From positions 124,001-188,000 of the forward strand of contig NZ_HG326228.1 in the NCBI RefSeq assembly GCF_000312505.2: a stretch of 64,000 nt of DNA, written 5' to 3'. The position numbers and the translations under genes are program-made. Source of the stretch: Fenollaria massiliensis. Lineage in GTDB: Bacteria; Bacillota; Clostridia; Tissierellales; Peptoniphilaceae. Position 1 is the stretch's first letter. Each line of letters begins with the position of its first letter. The notes below the pieces were generated by a model. It was not told the origin of the DNA and made no database searches. It was given only the letters and a program-made list of their open reading frames with translations. Positions 55,623-64,000 of the stretch are shown piece by piece.

Positions 55623-56240
55623 TTATTTCTTAATTTGTGCGATAATCTTAACGACATCATCAAGGCTTGCTCCCTTATTTATTGTGAACTTACCTGATTT
55701 TAATTTTGTATCAAGTTTTAGCTCAACGCACTTGTTAACGAAGTCTGTTGCGCTTGATACAACGCCTTGTTGCTCAAGTATCTTACCTATCTCGCCTGGT
55801 AAAGACTTAGCAGGTATATTGACCTCAACTGTTCCTGTTTGAGCTGGTTTTTCTTCAGCTTTTTCTGCAGGTTTTTCCTCTGGTTTTTCTTCATTATCTT
55901 TTGCATCGCCTACTGTTTCAACAGGAGCTTCTTCATCAGTTGGTTTTTCGTCTCCGGCTGTTTCTGCAGGAGCTTTACTATCTGCACCTTCTTTAACTTT
56001 TTCTCCGTTGTCTTCGTTAGTAGCTTCGTTATCTTGATCGCCGTCTATATTTTCAACCACTTTATTATCTTCATTATTATTCTCAATGTTTTTAGTTAGA
56101 GTAGAGTTAGCACCATTGTTAACAAACAAGATGTCAAGTCTCCAGCTGATTATGCATACAACAGCTATGATTACTATGAGCATGATTATGTAATCAATCG
56201 AGTTATACAAAAAGTCTTTAAATTTTTCCCAAAAATTCAT
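55623..56240 (-). CDS. MltG-like membrane protein lacking the catalytic domain
   Basis: 205 residues: an N-terminal membrane helix (about 17-40), a Glu/Lys/Ala/Pro-rich linker (about 50-140) with repeated EKPAEKAEEKPA-type units, and a C-terminal 70-residue domain (VEVNIPAKSLPGEIGKILEQ...) resembling the LysM-like N-terminal domain of the YceG/MltG transglycosylases. The catalytic region with its Glu is absent, so it is either a regulatory or binding protein, or one often mis-annotated as MltG. AGAGGTG precedes the ATG. It is monocistronic. Confidence 0.72.
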   Translation of the reverse strand: MNFWEKFKDFLYNSIDYIIMLIVIIAVVCIISWRLDILFVNNGANSTLTKNIENNNEDNKVVENIDGDQDNEATNEDNGEKVKEGADSKAPAETAGDEKPTDEEAPVETVGDAKDNEEKPEEKPAEKAEEKPAQTGTVEVNIPAKSLPGEIGKILEQQGVVSSATDFVNKCVELKLDTKLKSGKFTINKGASLDDVVKIIAQIKK

Positions 56241-56290
56241 TATTACACCTCTTATTATTAAACTTTCTTTTTTTTATACTTTGTATTATA

Positions 56291-56299
56291 ATTATATCA
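56291..56299 (-). promoter_or_regulatory. Extended -10 of the MltG-like gene
   Basis: Minus strand TGATATAAT, with no good -35. Confidence 0.5.
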
Positions 56300-56329
56300 T
56301 ATATTATAGAAAAATAAAAGGTGAAAATG

Positions 56330-57283
56330 ATGAAAGAGATAAAAATTAATGAAAATGATAATGATCAAAGACTTGATCGCTTCTTAGTGAAATTTTTTCC
56401 AAATGCGACAAAGTCCTTTCTCATGAAAATGCTTAGAAAGAAAAATATAGTTTTAAACGGCAAAAAAGCGAGCGGAGACGAGAGAATTTTAACTGGTGAC
56501 GTGATAAAAGTATTTTTCTCAGACGAAACTTTTGAAAAATTTTGCGAAGCGCCAAAGAGGTTTAACCCAAATATCATTGATTTGAATATAGTTTATGAGG
56601 ATGAAAACATTGCCATCATCGATAAGGATGAAGGCGTCTTAAGTCACGCTACTAAGGACGGCTTTGAGAAAAATGTTGTCGATAGCTTTATTAAGTATCT
56701 TATAGACAAGAAAGAATTTTTCCCTCGTAATGAAAATACTTTTAGGCCAGCCCTTGCCAATAGGCTTGATAGGAACACTAAGGGCCTTTTGATTGGCTGT
56801 AAAAATTATGAAGCGCTTAAAGAGATGACTAAGCTTATTAAAGATAGAAAGATAAATAAATATTACAAAACTATTGTCAAAGGGAATTTTGATGTTGACG
56901 AAACTTTTGAAGTGAATTACGAAAAGAACGAAAAGAAAAATATGATGAAGCTATCTGATGACGGTTCTGAGATGATAACTCATTTTAAGTCCATTTACAT
57001 GAAAAATAATTTTACTGAGCTCGAGGTACTTTTATTAACTGGAAAGACTCATCAGATACGTTTTCACCTAAAAACTTTAAAGCATCCAATCGTTGGCGAC
57101 AGAAAGTATGGCGATGCAGCGATAAATGCAAGGCTTGCAAATATAATCAATAATCAGCTTCTTTACTCATATAAAATTTCTTTTCCAGAGCTTGATGGAT
57201 TTTTTAATTATTTATCAAATAAAGAATTTTATGCGCATAACTGGGCTACTTACGATAAAGTCAAGGAGGTTTTGCTCAAGTGA
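56330..57283 (+). CDS. Pseudouridine synthase, RluC/RluD family
   Basis: A 317-residue rRNA or tRNA pseudouridine synthase. An S4 RNA-binding domain (residues 10-70, with QRLDRFLVKFFPN) is followed by the catalytic domain; the catalytic Asp is in NRLDRNTKGLLIGCKN, and GKTHQIRFHLK is the family's late motif. Target sites are probably in 23S rRNA. AAAGGTG precedes ATG codons at 56327 and 56330; I choose the second for spacing. It overlaps addB by 4 bp. Confidence 0.93.
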   Translation: MKEIKINENDNDQRLDRFLVKFFPNATKSFLMKMLRKKNIVLNGKKASGDERILTGDVIKVFFSDETFEKFCEAPKRFNPNIIDLNIVYEDENIAIIDKDEGVLSHATKDGFEKNVVDSFIKYLIDKKEFFPRNENTFRPALANRLDRNTKGLLIGCKNYEALKEMTKLIKDRKINKYYKTIVKGNFDVDETFEVNYEKNEKKNMMKLSDDGSEMITHFKSIYMKNNFTELEVLLLTGKTHQIRFHLKTLKHPIVGDRKYGDAAINARLANIINNQLLYSYKISFPELDGFFNYLSNKEFYAHNWATYDKVKEVLLK

Positions 57284-59706
57284 TATCCGTATATGAAATA
57301 AAGAAAGACGCTGCGAACCTTTTTAGCGCCATGCAAATGGATGAGGGCGGCAAAACTCTTATATTAACAAAAAATACTGAGTACAAAGACTTTATCGTTC
57401 AAGAGGGTTTGAAAAAACTTGGAATGCTCTTAAACACAAGCGTTTTAAGCATAGATGAATTTTATTTAAGATATGCAAAGGGAAGCTATAAATTTTTATC
57501 TGATTTAAGCATGCGCCTTATAATTAAAAAAATTATTGAGATGAATAAAGATGAGATGGAATTTTTATCTTATCCGTCGTATATGGATTTAATTTACGAA
57601 GCGATTAAGGACGCTAGCAAAAAAGATATTGATTTACTTGTGCATGGCGGCGAATACAAGAAAATTTACGAAGACTACGAGTCTTTAATCAAGGAGGGCG
57701 GATATCTTGGCATGAACGATACTGCTGAGCTTGACCCTTTAAAGATAAAAAATGCGGACGCCATATACTTTATTGGCTTTAATGAAATAAATAAAAAGCT
57801 AAGTTATTTGATTGATATGGCGAAGAGTCTTGATAAAAAAACTAAAATTTTCATTGAAGAAGACTTTGCTTCAGATGATTTAATGGCTTATTTAAAAGAA
57901 AATGCTGATGAAGTTCATCTTGATGAAGATAATAGTGGCCATTTTGAAAAATTAGCAAAAAAATTATTTAATGAAGAAATTATTGATACAGATGGAATAA
58001 ATTTTGTGCGTGCAGACTCAGTTGAGGCTGAGCTTGACTACGCTTTGACCGATATAAAAGAAAAAGTTTTAAAAGAAGGCTACGCTTATGGCGATGCGCT
58101 CATCTATCTTATGGATAAATCAGAAGAAATATCTCTTACTTATATGCTTAATGCTTATGAGATACCCATAAATAAAAACAGCGTCATTTATCTAAAAGAC
58201 ATAGTTTGGCAAGAAAAATTGTTTAACAATATAAATGCGAGCGACGAGGCTATGACAAGCGAATCCATTTTAGAGATGATAAATAAATACACAGCTGATG
58301 AGATGCTTTTAGATAAATTTGAAAAAATAATTGCAGCAATTGAAGAGATTTATGGCAAGGCCATTAGCAAAGAAACTTGGATTGATTTATTAAAGATAGC
58401 TTTTAAGTATGAGGTTTACAGAGAAAAAGACAGAGTGCCTTTTGGCGTATCCATATACACAGCGGATTTTGACACACTTAGGCATTATAAACTAATCTAC
58501 ATAATCGGAGCAAATATGGATAATTTTCCAAAGAGCATGAGCGAAAACTTTTTGCTCGACAATATTTATAATGAGATTGGCTACGATAAAAGCGAGTACA
58601 TGTCAAGGCTGTCGAAGAATTTGATGAAAAAACTGATTAAGGCGACTGATGAGAAGCTCACTATATCGTACTCAGCGAAGACTTTATCTGATTCAGATCA
58701 AGGCGCTTCATCTTTATTTAATGAGTTTTATATATTTGATGAAGAGAATAAAATTAATAAATGGATTGCACTTGATAGTCTTAATGCGATTGAAAAAAGT
58801 CCTATGCTTGCTACAAATCCTGAGCAAAAGAAATATATAGAAGCTTACAAAGGATTAAGCAAAACTAAATATCCTGATTACGACGAGATAAATAAGCTTA
58901 GAAATGAAGGCGAAGCATCAAAATACAACGGAAAGTTTGAAAATTATTCTACCAGGGCAAAGGTTGATGAATTTTTGAACAATGGCTTTAGCGTTTCTTT
59001 CTTAGGTGCTTACGACACTTGTCCATACTCAGCACTTTTAGGATACATCTATGGCATAGAGCCAGCCGAGGTCGATATGAAGGCAAGAAACATTGGTACT
59101 TACATGCATAAAGTTTTAGAAATTTATTATAGTAATTTTATTGGTAAAAAAGTTATATACGATGAGGCTCTGCTTGAAAAAACTATGGAATTAATCAAAA
59201 AGACTAACGAATATGCCGATGTTTATGGTTTTGAGCTTGAAAATATTGAAACTTATATAAAAGATTTTATTATTTATGATGAAGAAAGAATGAAAAAATC
59301 AAACTATGTCGTTAAAGAGCTTGAGAAAAAAATAAAAATTTATGTCGATGGCTATGAAATTAGAGGAAAGATAGATAGGGTCGACGAGGATACTTTATCT
59401 GGAAAACTTTTATTAATCGATTATAAAAAAAGCTCTAGCACAAAGACACATGATTCGCAGCTCATCTCTTATTCCTTATATTACAAGCCAAGTGGCGTAG
59501 ATATAGATGCAGCCTTTATAGGCATATCCAAATTTGATGATCAAATAGAAACTATGGCGCCAATACAAGATGATGCTGAAGAAATTATTAGTGAGATAAT
59601 ATCAGGCGTGAAGAGCTATAATTTCCCTATAATCAAGAGTGGAAAGAAAAGTGATTGTCCTGCGTTTTGTGAGTTTAAAAATATTTGTAAGAGGGGGAGA
59701 GAGTGA
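57280..59706 (+). CDS. addB: AddB-type PD-(D/E)XK nuclease of the double-strand break repair complex
   Basis: 808 residues, shorter than Bacillus AddB (about 1160). The N-terminal helicase-like domain lacks a Walker A motif. The C-terminal nuclease shows YEIRGKIDRVDED and LLLIDYKKSSS (PD-(D/E)XK Asp, Lys) and a Cys cluster, one Cys at DTCPYSALLG and CPAFCEFKNIC at the end, as in AddB's 4Fe-4S staple. It acts with AddA at broken ends and Chi-like sites. It starts 4 bp inside the pseudouridine synthase gene and ends overlapping addA. Confidence 0.87.
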   Translation: MISVYEIKKDAANLFSAMQMDEGGKTLILTKNTEYKDFIVQEGLKKLGMLLNTSVLSIDEFYLRYAKGSYKFLSDLSMRLIIKKIIEMNKDEMEFLSYPSYMDLIYEAIKDASKKDIDLLVHGGEYKKIYEDYESLIKEGGYLGMNDTAELDPLKIKNADAIYFIGFNEINKKLSYLIDMAKSLDKKTKIFIEEDFASDDLMAYLKENADEVHLDEDNSGHFEKLAKKLFNEEIIDTDGINFVRADSVEAELDYALTDIKEKVLKEGYAYGDALIYLMDKSEEISLTYMLNAYEIPINKNSVIYLKDIVWQEKLFNNINASDEAMTSESILEMINKYTADEMLLDKFEKIIAAIEEIYGKAISKETWIDLLKIAFKYEVYREKDRVPFGVSIYTADFDTLRHYKLIYIIGANMDNFPKSMSENFLLDNIYNEIGYDKSEYMSRLSKNLMKKLIKATDEKLTISYSAKTLSDSDQGASSLFNEFYIFDEENKINKWIALDSLNAIEKSPMLATNPEQKKYIEAYKGLSKTKYPDYDEINKLRNEGEASKYNGKFENYSTRAKVDEFLNNGFSVSFLGAYDTCPYSALLGYIYGIEPAEVDMKARNIGTYMHKVLEIYYSNFIGKKVIYDEALLEKTMELIKKTNEYADVYGFELENIETYIKDFIIYDEERMKKSNYVVKELEKKIKIYVDGYEIRGKIDRVDEDTLSGKLLLIDYKKSSSTKTHDSQLISYSLYYKPSGVDIDAAFIGISKFDDQIETMAPIQDDAEEIISEIISGVKSYNFPIIKSGKKSDCPAFCEFKNICKRGRE

Positions 59707-62633
59707 TGAAATTAAATGAAAAGCAAGCTTTGGCTGCTAATACCATAGATAAAAACGTTTTACTCGATGCCTCTGCAGGTACTGGAAAAACTACTGTACT
59801 TGTCAATAGATATGTAAACATCTTAGACAAGGGGAATTTTGACGGAATAAAAAATGAGGATGTACTTTCTTCGGTAGTGGCTATAACATTTACAAAGAAG
59901 GCAAGTAACGAGCTTAAAGAAAGAATCTCAAAACTTATTTATGAAAAAGCAAAAACAGATGAAATATTTAAAGCTTATTATAATAATATGCCTTTCGCAA
60001 GCATTTCAACCGTGCATCAATTTGCACTAAAGATGCTTAAATCACTGCCTTTGCTTGCAAAGATCGATCCGCGCGCCAAGGTAGCCGAAGAGGATGAGGC
60101 AAAATTATTACTTGATAGAGCGATAAGAGAAGCGCTTGAAGAAAAAAATTATGATGATTTTTTTAAGGCGCTTGGAAAAAATTATGACGATGATTTTGTT
60201 TCTAGTCTTAATGCAATTGCAAATAAAACTATGGGCATGGATATAGCTAAATTATGCGATAACACTAAAACTTTTCTTAAAGAAATAAACAATGAAGAAA
60301 AGATAAATGAAGCCATTAATACTATGCTAAATACAATCGCTGAGGTGAAGGGCAAATTAACAGATAGAGCTACTTTATTTAAAATGATTAATAAGCATGA
60401 AGCCGCCATAAATAATTTAAAAAATAATGGCGTAAGTGATAGCGATATTAATCTTATAAAGATTTTTGCTTATGATATAGGACAAAATAAAAAATTAGAA
60501 GATGAATACGACAGCATCACAAATAGCGCAATTTATATACTCAGCGCACTTGAGATAGCTAAGCTAGACTATTATGATGAATTTTTTAATTTGCTTGAGT
60601 CTATTCACGAAAAATATAAAAGCATTAAAAAAGAAGAAGCGGTTCTTGATTTTAACGACCTAGAAATATTATTTAGAGATTTATTAAAGCAAAGAGAGCT
60701 ACGCGAATTTATCAAATCAAAAATTAGCTACATCATGGTCGATGAGTTTCAAGATACATCACCTATACAAAAAGAAATTTATTATTTATTAAATGATATA
60801 CTTGGCAAAAACAGGCTTTTCGTCGTTGGTGATTTTAAGCAGTCTATATACGCATTTAGAGGAGCCGACGTGAGTCTATATAACTCAGTTAGAGAAGATT
60901 TTGAGAAAGATGATAAAAATTCCACTTGTATATTGATGAACGATAATTATAGGACTGGTAAAGAAATTATTTCAAGTGTAAATAAGCTATTTAATGCTAA
61001 AATGCCAGGCTATGTAGATCTTGAAGCAAAGGGAGATATTGTAAATAGCGAAGTTAAAATAATTAATTATATAAAGGACAGAGAAAGGGACGATGAGGCG
61101 CGTGCTATAGCAAATGAAATTATTGATTTACACGAGAAGGGAGAGGCTTTTAAGGATATAGTTATACTAGTTCGTAACAATAACAGCTCAGAAGCCATAG
61201 AAAAGATGCTAAAGTCTGTGAATATCCCTGTTTATAACAATGCGAGCATATCGCTTAACTCAAGAGATGAGATTGAAGATATATATAATTTTATTCATTA
61301 TTTAAGATATGAAGATGAACTTTCTTTGATTGCGCTTTTAAGAAGCAGCGTCTACGCGCTTGATGATGACGAGATTTTTACGATTAAAGATAGAGATGAG
61401 TTTAAAAATTATAAAGAAGAACTAAATCTATATATATCGATGAAAGATGATGAAAGACTTGATGAAGTCATTAAGACTTTTATCAAAAATACTAATTACA
61501 TCGAAAAAATTTTGCATAGAAATAGAGCTCCACAAGCTTATGCCAATATCCGCAGTTTTATAAATAAAATTTCTACTTATTATGACAGCGGCATTACAAA
61601 TTTTGAAAATATTGCCGATGCTCTGCTTGCATCAAGAAATAGAAGCGCATCAGAGGCATCATATATCAGTGAAAATGATGATTTAGTAAGAATAATGACC
61701 ATTCACAAGGCAAAGGGTCTTGAAGCAAAAGTAGTTATATGTGCAAAAACAAATTTTAGAAAGAATTTTGACAAGGGTTTTGTAAAACTATCTGGAGACA
61801 AAATATTTTTAAGATTTAAAGATCTTTATGCAAATTTTAAATCTTCTCAAGAAGAAGATAATCTTCTTGATGAAGAAGAAAAGAAAAGAAATCTTTATGT
61901 TATGTTAACAAGAGCTAAAGAAAAGCTAATTATATTCAAATCTAATGGCAGTGCTGGATTTACGCTGCTTCTTGAGGGCATGGACGGCAAAAGTGAAGAC
62001 GCAAATCTTGAAGAGAGGACGCTTGAAGCAAAAAAATTAGATATAGAAGAGTCAATGGATGATCTCATTACTAAAGAAAAGCTTCAGTGGCAAAGCTTAT
62101 ATGCGACGCTACCATCGAGGGCTGCCTACGCTTATGATTTTAATGCCAACAGCTTTAAGGTATATGATGACGAGAGAGATATTTTAGAAGAGGGTAGCGA
62201 TAGAAAATCTCTTGGATCTGCTGCTCACAGATTTTGTGAGGCTTATGAGGGAGAAAACTTTGATGAGATTTTAAATGAATCAGCCGAAAGCTATAAACTT
62301 AGTGAAAAAGAAAAAGAACTACTAAGTATATGCGCAAAAAATTATGAAAAGTTTTACAAAACAGTTACAAATGCAAAAACATATAAGGAATTCGAGTATT
62401 ATTACATTAAAGATGATATAATATACACAGGAGTTATTGATAGATTAGATGAATACGGAGATCATGTAGAAATAATTGACTACAAGGTCACTAGCCTCGA
62501 TGAAGATACTGTGAAAAATATTTATAAAACACAGATGAAAATGTATGTGGATGCTGTAAAAAATATTTTCAAAAAAGAGGCGAGAGCAAAAATATTTATT
62601 CTATCAAGAGATAAATTAATCGATATGGAGTAG
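59706..62633 (+). CDS. addA: AddA-type UvrD-like helicase/nuclease
   Basis: A 975-residue helicase-nuclease, partner of AddB. Walker A is LDASAGTGKTTVLVN, motif Ia VAITFTKKASNELK, motif II IMVDEFQDTSPIQ, motif III GDFKQSIYAFRGAD, and motif V DLVRIMTIHKAKGLEAK. The C-terminal nuclease has GVIDRLDEYGD and VEIIDYKVTS. The ATG at 59706 overlaps the addB stop (TGATG), with GGGGGAG upstream. It is shorter than Bacillus AddA (about 1230). It resects double-strand breaks for RecA loading. Confidence 0.94.
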   Translation: MKLNEKQALAANTIDKNVLLDASAGTGKTTVLVNRYVNILDKGNFDGIKNEDVLSSVVAITFTKKASNELKERISKLIYEKAKTDEIFKAYYNNMPFASISTVHQFALKMLKSLPLLAKIDPRAKVAEEDEAKLLLDRAIREALEEKNYDDFFKALGKNYDDDFVSSLNAIANKTMGMDIAKLCDNTKTFLKEINNEEKINEAINTMLNTIAEVKGKLTDRATLFKMINKHEAAINNLKNNGVSDSDINLIKIFAYDIGQNKKLEDEYDSITNSAIYILSALEIAKLDYYDEFFNLLESIHEKYKSIKKEEAVLDFNDLEILFRDLLKQRELREFIKSKISYIMVDEFQDTSPIQKEIYYLLNDILGKNRLFVVGDFKQSIYAFRGADVSLYNSVREDFEKDDKNSTCILMNDNYRTGKEIISSVNKLFNAKMPGYVDLEAKGDIVNSEVKIINYIKDRERDDEARAIANEIIDLHEKGEAFKDIVILVRNNNSSEAIEKMLKSVNIPVYNNASISLNSRDEIEDIYNFIHYLRYEDELSLIALLRSSVYALDDDEIFTIKDRDEFKNYKEELNLYISMKDDERLDEVIKTFIKNTNYIEKILHRNRAPQAYANIRSFINKISTYYDSGITNFENIADALLASRNRSASEASYISENDDLVRIMTIHKAKGLEAKVVICAKTNFRKNFDKGFVKLSGDKIFLRFKDLYANFKSSQEEDNLLDEEEKKRNLYVMLTRAKEKLIIFKSNGSAGFTLLLEGMDGKSEDANLEERTLEAKKLDIEESMDDLITKEKLQWQSLYATLPSRAAYAYDFNANSFKVYDDERDILEEGSDRKSLGSAAHRFCEAYEGENFDEILNESAESYKLSEKEKELLSICAKNYEKFYKTVTNAKTYKEFEYYYIKDDIIYTGVIDRLDEYGDHVEIIDYKVTSLDEDTVKNIYKTQMKMYVDAVKNIFKKEARAKIFILSRDKLIDME

Positions 62634-62638
62634 ATCAT

Positions 62639-63328
62639 ATGAGTTACAGAGTACTTTTAGTCGAAGATGAAGCGGCTATACGCAAATTTGTTAAGATAAA
62701 CTTAGTTAAGGAGGGCTACATCGTTAGCGATTTTCCAAGCGCAGAAGAGGCTCTAGAAGCGTGCAAAGAGGAAAGTTTCGATATAGCGGTTCTTGATATA
62801 ATGCTTGAAAAGATGGATGGAGTCACACTTCTTAAGATACTTAGAGAAGTTTATCCAAACATGGCAATAATTATGCTAACTGCAAAGAGCGAAGACATTG
62901 ACAAGATAAATGCTTTTGAATCAGGCGCTGATGATTATTTATCAAAGCCATTCAATCCAAAAGAGCTTATATTAAGAATTAAATCCATCAGCAGAAGGCT
63001 CATCGCTGATAAAAAAGAAGAAAAAGAAATTGTTCTAGGCAAGTTTAGGATAGATTTGAATTTAAAAGATTTTTATCTTAATGATGAGCTTATCGAGCTA
63101 ACACCAACTGAGTTTGGCATAATCAAATATTTAATCGAAAATGCTAATAAGCTTGTAAAGAGAAAAGAAATTGTCAAAACAGTTTGGGGCTATGATTATC
63201 TAATGGATACAAAGCTAGTTGATGTCAATATATCAAGGCTTAGAAAGAAGATAGAGAAGGATCCATCAAATCCTGAGCATCTAAAAACTATTTGGGGAGA
63301 GGGATTTACTTTTGAATACAAAGAATAG
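62639..63328 (+). CDS. OmpR-family response regulator
   Basis: A 229-residue two-component regulator. The receiver domain (1-120) has the acidic VEDE at residues 8-11, the phosphorylated Asp53 in IAVLDIML, MLTAKSE and the Lys in YLSKPFNP. The winged-helix DNA-binding domain follows with LTPTEFGIIKYL and VDVNISRLRKKIE. It follows addA by 5 bp and overlaps the kinase gene. The signal and targets are unknown. Confidence 0.95.
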   Translation: MSYRVLLVEDEAAIRKFVKINLVKEGYIVSDFPSAEEALEACKEESFDIAVLDIMLEKMDGVTLLKILREVYPNMAIIMLTAKSEDIDKINAFESGADDYLSKPFNPKELILRIKSISRRLIADKKEEKEIVLGKFRIDLNLKDFYLNDELIELTPTEFGIIKYLIENANKLVKRKEIVKTVWGYDYLMDTKLVDVNISRLRKKIEKDPSNPEHLKTIWGEGFTFEYKE

Positions 63329-64000
63329 TTTAAAGAAGAGCTTGATGCAAAATTTCATCTTGCTTGTCTTTATCTCGCTTGTGCTTATAAATATTTTCTC
63401 GTCTTACATGTTCAAGAGATTTTATTATAATCAAACTATTAAAAATGCTAAGGATACCTTGAATATGTATGTTGATTACGATAGAAAATTTTATGGTTTT
63501 ACAAGCAATGATAAAATAAAGGAAGCAATTAATCAGCATCCAAACCTCTTCTATAACAATATTGATCAAAGGCTCGAAATTTTGGACACGGATGGCACAG
63601 TGCTATTTGATTCGGAAGGCTATAAATACACTACGGTCCCTGAGATTGAAACACTTATTAAGAATGGCAGCGCGACTTGGATAGGACGTGACCAGGCATC
63701 TGGAGATAGAGTTTTAACAGTTAGTACAGCTGTTAAACATAAGGATGAGCCTATATATTATTTAAGATTATTTTTTGGCTTAGGGCAAGTTGATGAGTTT
63801 ACTAGTAAACTATCTATCATCATAGCGGCAATAAGCCTTTTAGTCTTGCTCGTTTGTATTTTTATTTCAAATTTTATAAGTGATTCAATTGTAAATCCAA
63901 TAAAATATTTAACAAGGATAGCCATGCGCATGTCGAAGGGCAATTATAAAGAAAAATCAAAGCTTGAGTTAAAAAATGAGATAGGCGCCTTATCGAACGC
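63312..64000 (+). CDS. Sensor histidine kinase, 3' end outside window
   Basis: The frame is open to the last base, so only the sensor part is seen (about 229 residues). A TTG at 63312 with GAGAGGG upstream, overlapping the response regulator by 17 bp, is the likely start; an ATG at 63345 is the alternative. It has a first transmembrane helix near FILLVFISLVLINIFSSYMF, an extracellular sensor domain of about 130 residues, a second helix near LSIIIAALSLLVLLVCIFI and a HAMP start (VNPIKYLTRIAMRMSKGNY). The kinase core is beyond the window. It pairs with the preceding regulator. Confidence 0.85.
   Translation, partial: MNTKNSLKKSLMQNFILLVFISLVLINIFSSYMFKRFYYNQTIKNAKDTLNMYVDYDRKFYGFTSNDKIKEAINQHPNLFYNNIDQRLEILDTDGTVLFDSEGYKYTTVPEIETLIKNGSATWIGRDQASGDRVLTVSTAVKHKDEPIYYLRLFFGLGQVDEFTSKLSIIIAAISLLVLLVCIFISNFISDSIVNPIKYLTRIAMRMSKGNYKEKSKLELKNEIGALSN

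Overview
The window reads as a chromosomal segment of a low-GC, Gram-positive anaerobe. The closest fit I can offer is a member of the Tissierellia/Peptoniphilaceae (Peptoniphilus/Anaerococcus/Fenollaria type). This is inferred from the strong A+T bias, AGGAGG-type ribosome binding sites, an SLH-domain surface protein, a surface protein with a C-terminal copper-amine-oxidase-N domain and Rib-like repeats, a group II ECF transporter core, AddAB, RecD2, a dnaB-dnaD-dnaI block and GdpP. No 16S gene or other decisive marker is present. I see no rRNA, tRNA, CRISPR array, prophage or insertion sequence.

Layout. 1-3755: the end of one surface protein gene and a complete SLH protein. 3976-11954: a nine-gene plus-strand run (tsaC, rpiB, upp, a TagO-like transferase, wecB, ychF, an RNase H-like exonuclease, a glutaredoxin, pepD). 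11947-12270: an unusual structured element with a 46-codon minus-strand ORF, then a terminator. 12304-15424: an alpha/beta hydrolase, a frameshifted AraC regulator and an AI-2E-family permease. 15586-19111: a 30-codon gene with its own expression signals, then a large surface protein whose reading frame is broken inside a run of nine G directly after the signal peptide. 19173-23885: dinB (minus), then ecfA1-ecfA2-ecfT-truA. 24040-35797: a long, tightly packed minus-strand stretch. In transcription order it holds a putative surface O-acylation set (SGNH hydrolase, DUF4358 lipoprotein, MBOAT, DHHW protein), apbE, two small proteins, recD2, comFC, a nucleoside phosphorylase, a zincin-like peptidase, ung, a C26 amidotransferase and a YitT protein. 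36089-49094: a glucosaminidase, then a twelve-gene operon running from tldD/tldE through pyrE, yybS, gdpP, rplI and the helicase-loading set to serS. 49246-52408: a flavin reductase (minus), then paired chromate-transporter halves, pta and folA. 52583-64000: a lipoprotein, a nitrilase/PNPOx/AlkD set, a truncated MltG-like protein, a pseudouridine synthase, addB-addA, and a two-component system whose kinase runs off the window end.

The most notable signal is a set of five reading-frame breaks. One is in a G9 tract of a surface protein, a typical phase-variation arrangement. Four others each lack one A in an A-run ending in G (araC A8, ecfA1 A7, the SGNH gene A7, apbE A4). In araC, ecfA1 and the SGNH gene the break falls on an in-phase A-AAA-AAG or A-AAA-AAA heptamer, the kind used for -1 frameshifting. 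Phase variation, transcriptional or translational slippage, and plain sequencing or assembly error all remain open; the sequence alone cannot separate them.

A second recurring feature is a compact promoter: an extended -10 (TGn then TATAAT or TAAAAT) sits so close to the ribosome binding site that the predicted leaders are often only about 10-25 nt.
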